A stretch of DNA of 20,812 nt from a virus, in IMG/VR virus record IMGVR_UViG_3300032360_000063, positions 1 to 20,812 of that record; one strand, 5' to 3'. Position 1 is the first letter of the stretch. Each line of letters begins with the position of its first letter. Below are positions 7,854-14,841 of this stretch, in pieces. The notes beneath the pieces are model-generated. The model saw nothing but the letters and a program-made list of their open reading frames with translations, did no database searches and was not told the origin of the DNA. Both the position numbers and the translations under genes were made by a program.

Positions 7854-8234
7854 ATGAAAGTAGAGTTGAGGCGATTGCAGCCAAAGCATATTTTCCAATT
7901 AAGAAGTATACTAACAAAAGAGACCGCTCAATCATCATATATAGAGTGGCCTTTCACAAAAAAGGTTGCAGAATCTTTCATTTCAAACTATAATACATGG
8001 GGTATATGGATTAATAACGGAATTCTTGTCGGCGCTGTGGAAGTAAAAGAAAATTTAGAAACAGCATACTTTGTAAATGACAAGTATAGGAATATAGGAA
8101 TAGCAACACAGGCAGTGTTATTATGTAAAGAAGAATTTGCTGATAAACAACTTTGGTGTGTTATTAATCCTAATAACAAAGCAAGTTTAAAAGTAGCTAA
8201 TAATGCACAACTCAGAGTAAGTTTCATTAGTTAA
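7854..8234 (+). CDS. GNAT-family N-acetyltransferase
   Basis: 126 residues, slightly short for the ~140-180 of most GNAT enzymes. The acetyl-CoA pyrophosphate-binding loop R-x-x-G-x-A is visible at 79-84 (YRNIGIATQAV), preceded by the strand TAYFVNDKY. The C-terminal phrase WCVINPNNKASLKVANNA (101-118) is the usual motif B with Asn and Ser. The end (LRVSFIS) lacks the common GF but appears to be a natural terminus. It transfers an acetyl group to an unknown amine. It starts two bases after the previous stop. Whether it acts on a host or phage target cannot be told. Confidence 0.75.
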   Translation: MKVELRRLQPKHIFQLRSILTKETAQSSYIEWPFTKKVAESFISNYNTWGIWINNGILVGAVEVKENLETAYFVNDKYRNIGIATQAVLLCKEEFADKQLWCVINPNNKASLKVANNAQLRVSFIS

Positions 8235-8248
8235 ATGTAAGGAATAAT

Positions 8249-9010
8249 ATGGACTATTCAAAAGTAGATAAAGATGGCAACGAATTAAAGTCAATAGTAG
8301 AACCTGCTAACCAAAAATACCAAGCAGGCTATTATGATTACTGGTTGGAAGATCCATCAAAGTACGAACCAACTGAAGAAGATATTAAATGTGAATTACA
8401 ATTATCTGCAATGAGTACAGTAGAACCATTAAAATGGGAAATTGACTTAGGATGGTTTAGAAAAGAGATTAAAGCATACGACGATAAGTGGGTTCCGTAT
8501 TTACGCAGAGAAGGTGTAGTAAACAACAGAGAAGGACTATGTTTAGTAGGACTACCAGGAGATGATCCTTGGGATAGTTTAAGTATGCCTGAAGCAATAA
8601 AAAGAACTGGACGAATGCTTACTGAATTAGATTTTAATGAACCTACACAGTTATACAAAGACTGTAAAAGTTTACACCCATTATTAGATTATTGGAAACC
8701 ACTAGGACGTACAATTATTGTTAATAGTGGTGCAGGAGGGTGGTTCCCACCACACAAAGACCAACCAATGCTAACCAGAAATACATTTAGAGTATGTGCA
8801 TTTGTGTCAAAAAATGTAGGACATGATGCATACGAATGGGTATCAGATGGGCATACTTGGCCAGTTAAATCGGGCGGCGTATACTATATAGACACACGTA
8901 AAACGCATAGAACACACAGTTGGAAACCAGATAGTATGCATTTAGTTATGAATATACCAAAAACGTGGGAAAATGTTGTTAAGTTAATGAGTGCGACACT
9001 TAATTACTAG
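8249..9010 (+). CDS. 2OG-Fe(II) oxygenase-like (aspartyl/asparaginyl hydroxylase type)
   Basis: 253 residues. GGWFPPHKDQP contains the H-x-D iron ligands (His169, Asp171). The distal His is His220 or His223 in TRKTHRTHSW, after a strand ending SGGVYYIDT, as in the aspartyl/asparaginyl beta-hydroxylase branch of the cupin-fold 2-oxoglutarate oxygenases. A 2OG-binding Arg is plausibly Arg182 (RNTFRVCAF) or Arg221. These enzymes hydroxylate proteins or small molecules using Fe(II), O2 and 2OG, and are common in marine T4-like phages. AAGGA at 8238-8242 serves the ATG at 8249. The substrate is unknown. It is the last gene before the late-promoter-like site at 9029. Confidence 0.7.
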   Translation: MDYSKVDKDGNELKSIVEPANQKYQAGYYDYWLEDPSKYEPTEEDIKCELQLSAMSTVEPLKWEIDLGWFRKEIKAYDDKWVPYLRREGVVNNREGLCLVGLPGDDPWDSLSMPEAIKRTGRMLTELDFNEPTQLYKDCKSLHPLLDYWKPLGRTIIVNSGAGGWFPPHKDQPMLTRNTFRVCAFVSKNVGHDAYEWVSDGHTWPVKSGGVYYIDTRKTHRTHSWKPDSMHLVMNIPKTWENVVKLMSATLNY

Positions 9011-9028
9011 CCAATAATTCTTGAATTA

Positions 9029-9036
9029 GATAAATA
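9029..9036 (+). promoter_or_regulatory. Late-promoter-like octamer GATAAATA
   Basis: It has the same octamer as at 5952, in the 31-base gap before the MKITDI gene. The last base is five bases before the next ATG (9042), so the transcript would start at or next to the start codon, leaving no leader. No ribosome binding site is visible. Confidence 0.5.
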
Positions 9037-9041
9037 CTTGT

Positions 9042-9245
9042 ATGAAGATTACAGACATTATAACTGAGGATGCAGATGCAGGAAGTACAATGGCAGGTAA
9101 TATTGCCAGTGTTACGTTCCCAATGACGCCTGGCACTAAAGAAAAAGACGCTCGTAAAGCTGTAGATCCAAAAGGATACTTAGGTAATAAGAAAAAAAAG
9201 AAGAGCTTAGGTTATACTGAAGAAGTCAAGGTGATTAAAAGATGA
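9042..9245 (+). CDS. Small leader-bearing protein, MKITDIITE
   Basis: 67 residues. It begins MKITDIITEDADAGSTMAG; I-T-E followed by Asp is a good match to a T4 prohead-protease site. The rest is Gly/Ala-rich, then DPKGYLGNKKKKKSLGY, a lysine-rich patch that could bind DNA. It resembles small conserved proteins of marine T4-like phages (from memory), usually of unknown function. There is no Shine-Dalgarno. Its stop overlaps the next start (ATGA). I infer an internal or scaffold-associated protein. Confidence 0.65.
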   Translation: MKITDIITEDADAGSTMAGNIASVTFPMTPGTKEKDARKAVDPKGYLGNKKKKKSLGYTEEVKVIKR

Positions 9246-10252
9246 ATTTAAAACAATTAAATGAAATTCCGGACATAGAATCTGACATTTATGCACAAGA
9301 TACTTGGAAAAATGATTGGCGTAAGTCAGAAGAGATTGTTAATAAGTATTTTGATGGCAATGAAGATTATTTAGAAGCAATAATGGATAACGTAACTTCT
9401 GATTCTTATAAGGATGAAACAGGTGATGATTATTTCTGGAACAAACACGCAGACATTATTAATGACAATTTTTATGGTGATTGGAATTGGTTAGAAGCGA
9501 TACAATATTGGGATGAGAAAGATATTGTTAAGGCGAAATCAATATACAGCAATGACTTTCAACAGAATCAAAATGTCAAGCCAGGAAACTCAAACTTTGA
9601 TGATAGAAGAAGAACTACAGAGGCAGAAGATGTAGACCCTTTTTCAAAAGAAGGCTGGGAAAAATACAGAAGTTTTAAACATGGATCAGCAACTGCTGAC
9701 AAAATGGCTAAAGACGAAGATAAACGTGGCAATAAAAGATTTGGAAAGTATGACGACAACGGAAATTGGCATAGTGTATCAACTTCAGACCCAGATAAAT
9801 GGAAAGAATTAAAAGCAAAAGGTTATTCATTAGTAGAAAGTTGGAAAACTCCATATTTTATTAAAGAAGCCACAGGTAAATGTAAATATTGCGGTTGTTC
9901 AATTGATAGTCCAGATCCATCTTGTGATTGTAAATATGATTCACATGATGCAAGTGGTAGTAATTGGGTTAACGAAGGCATTTATGCAAAGAATAAAGAA
10001 GACCCTATGAATCCAGAAGTAATTATACAGGGTTATGGAAGATTAATGTTAAAACAACTTGAATCAAAAGTATCAAGTATGTTTACAGAATTAGCAGAAA
10101 TGTGCGATAAAGGTAATTGGAGCAATGTTGAATATAATCTTAATAAAGGTTTAGTACAAGAGTTCCTAAAAACTATAACAGAAACGTACGAAGAATTAGA
10201 ACAAATTAGAAGACGCGGCGGTATGAACAGTCGTGGCATTAAACAGAGGTAA
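9242..10252 (+). CDS. Hypothetical virion-type protein with cysteine cluster
   Basis: 336 residues. It starts MNLKQLNEIPDIE, where L-N-E could be a prohead-protease site. Two ~20-residue copies of a W/Y-rich unit lie near the N-terminus (SEEIVNKYFDGNEDYLEAI and HADIINDNFYGDWNWLEAI). GSATAD at ~150 recurs in the next gene. Residues 214-230 hold C-x2-C-x-C-x8-C-x-C (Cys214, 217, 219, 228, 230), a likely small zinc site. The C-terminal ~90 residues form charged helices ending RRRGGMNSRG. No known family is recognised. It is translationally coupled to both neighbours by position, and I infer a structural or packaged protein. Confidence 0.65.
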   Translation: MNLKQLNEIPDIESDIYAQDTWKNDWRKSEEIVNKYFDGNEDYLEAIMDNVTSDSYKDETGDDYFWNKHADIINDNFYGDWNWLEAIQYWDEKDIVKAKSIYSNDFQQNQNVKPGNSNFDDRRRTTEAEDVDPFSKEGWEKYRSFKHGSATADKMAKDEDKRGNKRFGKYDDNGNWHSVSTSDPDKWKELKAKGYSLVESWKTPYFIKEATGKCKYCGCSIDSPDPSCDCKYDSHDASGSNWVNEGIYAKNKEDPMNPEVIIQGYGRLMLKQLESKVSSMFTELAEMCDKGNWSNVEYNLNKGLVQEFLKTITETYEELEQIRRRGGMNSRGIKQR

Positions 10253-10256
10253 CGAC

Positions 10257-11399
10257 ATGGACACAAACCACCCGACATATAACAAAATTGATAATACGTT
10301 CGAACGTGTTATGAATGAGATTAACAAATTTGAAAAAGTTTTTAAACAAGGCGGCCAACTAGAGATGGCTGTAATGGAAATAGATGGAGACCCATCGCAT
10401 TTAAAAGATGTAGCATTAGCATTATCAAATCTTTATGAGGCTTTGGAAGATGCACACTTTGGTACAATAGGTCACGTAGTAGATGATCGAGGTGCTAAAG
10501 AATCAGTTCAAGAGAATAAAAAAACAATTAAAGAAGGTGTACTTGACAGTGATGATGATGATGGGTTTATGGCCCGTAGTCAACTTTACTTTATGGCACG
10601 TGATGCAATTAAACTGCACGGTGTTATTCAAGATCAAGATAATTTAGAACCATGGGTACAAAATAAAATAGCCTCTTCAAGCAAAGATATGGATGCAGTG
10701 CGTCGTTACACTGAATATAATGCCATGAAAGCCGAAATTGAACCAGAAGGAATGGAACTAAGCACACATACACATGATGAGCCTATTGAAGAAATTCCAG
10801 CAGAAGTCTCAATAGAACCTACAGAAGAATCAACAGTTGCTGAATCTGATTATGCTCGTGACTATGTTCTAGCAAACGCACCTGAACGTATGGTAGGAAT
10901 GCACCCAATTTCAAAAAATGCATTTTTAATTGACTTAGAAAAAACATACCCAGGTATTAGAAAAGAATTAGGTGAAGAAGTTGTTGAAACAAAAGAAGTT
11001 GAAGTAACAGAAGGTATGGAATTTGATGATAAAAATGCAAGTGATGATCTTCAAGTTGTTGCAAAAGACTTATTTAAGTCAGCAATGAAAGCGGCTCAGA
11101 AAAAGCATAAAGAGTCAAAAGTATTAGAAGGCGTTACTATATCCGGTGGCGTGCCAGGGACTGGATCAGCAACTGCTGATGCGAAGTTAATTAAAATAGC
11201 AAAAAACGCAGAACAGCCTAAGGCTAAAGCAGATGCACAAAACAAAGCTTCTGATGCTAAGTTAATTAAAAAAGCCCCAACCAAAGACGTAAATAGAAAA
11301 CGCAATTATAATGATGATGGAATTCAACCACCTAAAGGGCATCACAATACTACTGCTAACAGATGGGCAGAATCTACTGAAGAAGGAGTGAAATCATAA
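10257..11399 (+). CDS. Hypothetical virion-type protein with DAKLIK repeat tail
   Basis: 380 residues from the ATG at 10257, preceded by AGAGG at 10244-10248; a GTG at 10233 is in frame but lies inside the previous gene. The N-terminal ~80 residues are helical. Residues ~100-165 (DDDDGFMARSQLYFMARDAIKLHG, then DNLEPWVQNKIASSSKDMDAVRRYTEY) resemble a domain seen in marine T4-like phage structural proteins (from memory). A Glu/Thr-rich linker follows. The tail carries GSATADAKLIKIA and KADAQNKASDAKLIKKA, matching the repeat unit of the gene at 1-1661. TIKE/GV and VLE/GV could be internal prohead-protease sites. Function unknown; virion role inferred. Confidence 0.65.
   Translation: MDTNHPTYNKIDNTFERVMNEINKFEKVFKQGGQLEMAVMEIDGDPSHLKDVALALSNLYEALEDAHFGTIGHVVDDRGAKESVQENKKTIKEGVLDSDDDDGFMARSQLYFMARDAIKLHGVIQDQDNLEPWVQNKIASSSKDMDAVRRYTEYNAMKAEIEPEGMELSTHTHDEPIEEIPAEVSIEPTEESTVAESDYARDYVLANAPERMVGMHPISKNAFLIDLEKTYPGIRKELGEEVVETKEVEVTEGMEFDDKNASDDLQVVAKDLFKSAMKAAQKKHKESKVLEGVTISGGVPGTGSATADAKLIKIAKNAEQPKAKADAQNKASDAKLIKKAPTKDVNRKRNYNDDGIQPPKGHHNTTANRWAESTEEGVKS
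11166..11273 (+). repeat. Divergent copies of the DAKLIK / KADAQN repeat module
   Basis: The encoded residues SATADAKLIKIAKNAEQPKA and KADAQNKASDAKLIKKA align with the 28-residue unit repeated at 1-295 (KADAQNTAADDKLIKTAQ). At DNA level the copies are clearly related but not identical, unlike the array at the window start. Confidence 0.65.
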
Positions 11400-11881
11400 T
11401 GTTTACTAAAGCAGAGTTCCTTTCAAACGAAGATAATAATTACCACACTGAAAATGGTGTGGAAATGGCAAGAGAATTTGGTACTCCAGAAGAACTCGAA
11501 TTAATGTTACGAATTCAAAAAGATCACTATGCTCGTGGGCATATTCAGCCAGACGAGATAGAAGCACGTAGAGGTATTGTAAACAAATACTGGAAGCACT
11601 TGGAAAAAGTAGGAAGTGTTACAGACTCAATTGAAGAAGACGAAGAAAGAGGCGCTGATTTTTATCGAGCCCAAGATGCAGCAAATATGCAACATGCGAA
11701 AGTAAAATTAGAAAAACTTATAAGAGAATTAGATGTTGATATTTTATGGAGAGGCGAAAACAGTCGTAAATTTTTCAACAATGGTGATAGAGCTGGTACA
11801 GGTCAGTTAGGAAGTATAGTAGATAAACTAAGAGACATTAATAAAACCTGGGACAACGATACATCATTATACGGAATGTAA
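11399..11881 (+). CDS. Hypothetical protein
   Basis: 160 residues, not recognised. It is highly charged and helical throughout (EFGTPEELELMLRIQKDHYA; HAKVKLEKLIRELDVDILW), with no cysteines, membrane segments or leader. The ATG overlaps the previous stop by one base and AAGGAG lies at 11383-11388. It sits between two larger probable virion proteins and is most simply a structural or accessory virion protein. No specific role is supported. Confidence 0.65.
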   Translation: MFTKAEFLSNEDNNYHTENGVEMAREFGTPEELELMLRIQKDHYARGHIQPDEIEARRGIVNKYWKHLEKVGSVTDSIEEDEERGADFYRAQDAANMQHAKVKLEKLIRELDVDILWRGENSRKFFNNGDRAGTGQLGSIVDKLRDINKTWDNDTSLYGM

Positions 11882-11894
11882 TAGAGGAAATAAA

Positions 11895-13235
11895 ATGAAA
11901 TATAATCAAATAATAGCAAAAGAGGACGAAGCAAGTGACCTTTATCATGACAATGTTAAATCAGGTAAAGATTATAATGATTATAAAGGTATTCAAATCC
12001 ATAATTTAAGAAAAGAATTAAAGCGAGTAAGAAAAATACTTCTTAACCTACAAGACATTGAAGGTAAAGACAACAGTTCTGATATGGTTAATGACATTAG
12101 AAATATGCTTAACGGCTATCAGGAGATGATTGACAACATGGAAAGTGCATTTGAAAAACTTCAGATTGGACGGCATCGTACGGAATCGGTTACTATTGAC
12201 AAAGATGATAAACTTGCATCTTTAAAAGTTATCAATCCAAATAACAGGCGTCATGACGATACATTAAATGAATATTCTCCAAAACAAATTAAAATGGCAT
12301 TTGGAATTTTAAATGATCCAAGATACAGAGATGGTAATTATGATGGTGCTTATGCGGCCATTGAGAAACTTGCAAAAGGTTTAGCAAGTCATCCAAGTGT
12401 AGCAAAGGCATTAAAAAGAGCAAACGAATCAATAGTTAAAGAAGCAGATAAAGATGGAGACGGCAAAGAAGATCTAAAAGGGTTTGATGCAAAAACATCA
12501 TATGCTCTTAAAGCTCTCCAAGTAAAGTATCCACATGCAGATAATTTAATGTCAGCATTAATGGCTCAATCAGACGAAACAAACAAAAGACAAGATGATG
12601 GTGATAAGAAAAGAGATGCATTGGATAAGCTTCATAATAAAAACATTGATACTATTGAACAAAAACTATATGATGTTATTAAAAAGAATAATTTGACAGA
12701 AGAAAAAGAGAAATCAATTGTGAATGAAATAGATCCAAGTAGATCTCCGTGGACAGTTTCAGGTAAACACCCTGGAGCAATGAGCCAAAGAGAATTAGAA
12801 AGAGAAATCGCAGTATTTGATGAACTTAGAGATAGAGGTGATCATTTATCACCAAGAGAATTAGCACAAGAAGATTCATTATATCATTACTTAGAAAGCT
12901 CAAGACAAAGATCAATTGGTGAAATGCAGGCAAAAGATATGCAAAAACAGGCTAATCGTATTATGGAAAAATCCAAATGGAAATTACAAAAAAGAGAAGG
13001 CATTGAAGATATAGCAAAAGCACATACGAAAAAACACACACTACCACGACTTGATACAGAAAGATATCAAGAGCGTGATGGACTAGAAGGGCCTATAATG
13101 ACAAAGTCAGGTAAAGTAGTATATTACGATCCTAAAGAAGATTTATATTATGATCCAGATAAAGACATGTATATAGATGCTACTGATTATGACCGTTATG
13201 CTGATAATTATGATTATCATAATAAAAGGAGATAA
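11895..13235 (+). CDS. Long leader-bearing helical protein with Ca-loop-like motif and YYDP tail
   Basis: 446 residues beginning MKYNQIIAKEDEAS, a variant of the shared leader. The N-terminal third is coiled-coil-like (LRKELKRVRKILLNLQDIEG). Residues 185-193 (DKDGDGKED) match a DxDxDG calcium loop. IVKE/A and IVNE/I flank the central region and could be internal prohead-protease sites. WTVSGKHPGAMSQRELEREI resembles helical segments of marine phage virion proteins. The last ~35 residues are dominated by Tyr and Asp (YYDPKED, YYDPDKDMY, DYDRY), possibly a metal-binding or sticky tail. GAGG at 11884-11887 precedes the ATG. Function unknown; an internal or virion protein is inferred. Confidence 0.65.
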   Translation: MKYNQIIAKEDEASDLYHDNVKSGKDYNDYKGIQIHNLRKELKRVRKILLNLQDIEGKDNSSDMVNDIRNMLNGYQEMIDNMESAFEKLQIGRHRTESVTIDKDDKLASLKVINPNNRRHDDTLNEYSPKQIKMAFGILNDPRYRDGNYDGAYAAIEKLAKGLASHPSVAKALKRANESIVKEADKDGDGKEDLKGFDAKTSYALKALQVKYPHADNLMSALMAQSDETNKRQDDGDKKRDALDKLHNKNIDTIEQKLYDVIKKNNLTEEKEKSIVNEIDPSRSPWTVSGKHPGAMSQRELEREIAVFDELRDRGDHLSPRELAQEDSLYHYLESSRQRSIGEMQAKDMQKQANRIMEKSKWKLQKREGIEDIAKAHTKKHTLPRLDTERYQERDGLEGPIMTKSGKVVYYDPKEDLYYDPDKDMYIDATDYDRYADNYDYHNKRR

Positions 13236-13240
13236 TAATT

Positions 13241-13495
13241 ATGTTTAATTGGATTAAAAAAATGTTTGGAGCAGGTGCTAAGCCTCAAGTATGGATAGCA
13301 AAACCTAAAGTAGAAGTAAAGAAAAATATGACTAACCCAATAGTAGTCAAACCAAAATTTAAAAATAAAAAAGATTTATCAAAAATGACTAAAGTTAAAC
13401 TCGAAGAAGTAGGTAGAGTTTACGGCATAGAACTTGATAGAAGAGAAAGAAAAGATAAGTTAATAAATCAGCTTTGGAAAGCGATTAAAAAGTAG
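13241..13495 (+). CDS. Small basic protein with HeH/SAP-like C-terminal domain
   Basis: 84 residues. The N-terminal ~40 are basic and amphipathic (MFNWIKKMFGAG) with a Lys/Pro/Val linker. Residues ~45-80 (DLSKMTKVKLEEVGRVYGIE, LDRRERKDKLINQLW) follow the helix-extended-helix pattern of HeH/SAP/LEM-type nucleic-acid-binding modules. A strong ribosome binding site (AAAGGAG, 13225-13231) lies nine bases before the ATG, predicting high expression. Small HeH proteins occur in marine phage structural clusters. DNA binding is plausible but not proven. Confidence 0.7.
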   Translation: MFNWIKKMFGAGAKPQVWIAKPKVEVKKNMTNPIVVKPKFKNKKDLSKMTKVKLEEVGRVYGIELDRRERKDKLINQLWKAIKK

Positions 13496-13510
13496 GAGAG
13501 CTATAAGGGC

Positions 13511-14548
13511 ATGAGATTAGTACACTTATTTGAATTAGAAAGAAAAGATCAAATGAAGAAAATGAGACGTATCTATGATAAGATGCAAGAAAACCCTGCT
13601 GTCATAGATGAATTATGGAAAACTATTGCTAACATGACTGTAGATACTGAAGGTGATCTTAAGAGTAGAGTTTTATCAGCAATCGATCCTAAGAATACAG
13701 GTAAAGAACAAGATCAAACATATGCAGAGGGATTTGTAGCAGGTTTAGTTAATGCTATTGATAAAACAGAAGGTACAACGGAAGAAAGAATTGCATTCGC
13801 AAAAACGTTGGGCACAGTAAATCATGTAGATCCAAAGGCACTATTGCAGCCATTAACTAGTTGGGGTGACTGGCTAGTAGGCACAGATTTTAGTAAAAGA
13901 TTATTTGATACAATGTTTAATGATCCTGCATTTCTACAAGCTAATAAAGGACCAGGTGAATTTGCACTTGCAATTTTAAGTCCAAGTATTACATTAACAG
14001 GTGGTAAAGGTGACATACAAGTAAATGGTAAGCCTGTTGAAGTTAAATCAGGCCTAACATCATCGGGTGGTAGATTATCTCCTACTTCAGGAACACTAGG
14101 TCAACTTTATAAAAATAAAGAATTTTGGGATGCACTAGTTCCAGAAGATACTGTAAAAGCCAAACAATTAGGTAGCATTAATAAAATTAATGCAAATAAC
14201 TATAGTGCATTTTTAGAAGAGTATGGGCTTCAGCCAAAACACTCAGTAAAAATACTACAATCAATATTTAAGCACAACGATGCTAGTGCTCTTGCTACGC
14301 AAATAGGTAAAAGTGGAACTAATGTAAAAGCATCAGATTTAATTAAACTAGCTGTTAAAAATTATGGTGCATCACAAGGCGATGATGCTTTCTTAATTTT
14401 ACAAAAAGATATTAGAACTAGTTTGTATTTTGATGTTGATAATTTAGATCCAGTACTTAGCAGACTTTCTTTTTCATTGCCACTTATAGACAGTGACGCA
14501 AGAAGTCAAGGCAAAGCTCAAATTGGTATCTTAAAGAAAGCAAGATAA
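13511..14548 (+). CDS. Leader-bearing PD-(D/E)xK nuclease-like protein
   Basis: 345 residues beginning MRLVHLFELE, similar in layout to the T4 Alt leader (MELITELFDE, from memory) with L-F-E as the cleavage site. The core has a Glu in GPGEFALAILS (Glu150), then GDIQVNGKPVEVKSG with Asp168, Glu177 and Lys179: the E...D...ExK arrangement of the PD-(D/E)xK nuclease fold. The surroundings are helical. DNA would be the expected substrate, with a divalent metal. If packaged it could attack host DNA early or handle phage DNA ends; both are inference. An inactive structural relative is possible. AGGAG lies 12 bases upstream, somewhat far. Confidence 0.6.
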   Translation: MRLVHLFELERKDQMKKMRRIYDKMQENPAVIDELWKTIANMTVDTEGDLKSRVLSAIDPKNTGKEQDQTYAEGFVAGLVNAIDKTEGTTEERIAFAKTLGTVNHVDPKALLQPLTSWGDWLVGTDFSKRLFDTMFNDPAFLQANKGPGEFALAILSPSITLTGGKGDIQVNGKPVEVKSGLTSSGGRLSPTSGTLGQLYKNKEFWDALVPEDTVKAKQLGSINKINANNYSAFLEEYGLQPKHSVKILQSIFKHNDASALATQIGKSGTNVKASDLIKLAVKNYGASQGDDAFLILQKDIRTSLYFDVDNLDPVLSRLSFSLPLIDSDARSQGKAQIGILKKAR

Positions 14549-14549
14549 T

Positions 14550-14837
14550 ATGTGGGAAATAATTCAAAATATGGCTACAGATCGCTTGTGGATTTACACA
14601 GGTATAGGTGGAGCTTGTTGTGGTGCATTGTTTATCGCATACATGCGTGGCACCCGAATTAGTTTTTGGGTTTATAGCAAATGGGAAAGACTATTAGACT
14701 ATTTTGTTAACCGCTTTAATTTAACTTGGTTCCAAGAAGATCCCGAAGCATGGAAAAAAGTAAATCCTAAAATATCTAAAAAAATAGAAGAACTTGAGAA
14801 ACGTATTAAGTTCTTAGAAGCCACAAACAGACATTAA
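14550..14837 (+). CDS. Small single-pass membrane protein
   Basis: 95 residues. Residues ~13-32 (LWIYTGIGGACCGALFIAYM) form one membrane segment with a Gly/Cys-rich face, followed by basic and aromatic residues (RISFWVYSKWERLLDYF) and a short coiled coil at ~72-92 (ISKKIEELEKRIKFLE). The size and plan would suit a holin-like, spanin-like or membrane-anchoring phage protein, but nothing decides between them. It starts two bases after the previous stop, with no strong ribosome binding site. Confidence 0.65.
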   Translation: MWEIIQNMATDRLWIYTGIGGACCGALFIAYMRGTRISFWVYSKWERLLDYFVNRFNLTWFQEDPEAWKKVNPKISKKIEELEKRIKFLEATNRH

Positions 14838-14841
14838 TAAT

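Noticed and set aside
10233-10256. GTG start for the gene ending at 11399
   Set aside because: It overlaps the preceding gene, while the ATG at 10257 has an AGAGG at a suitable distance.
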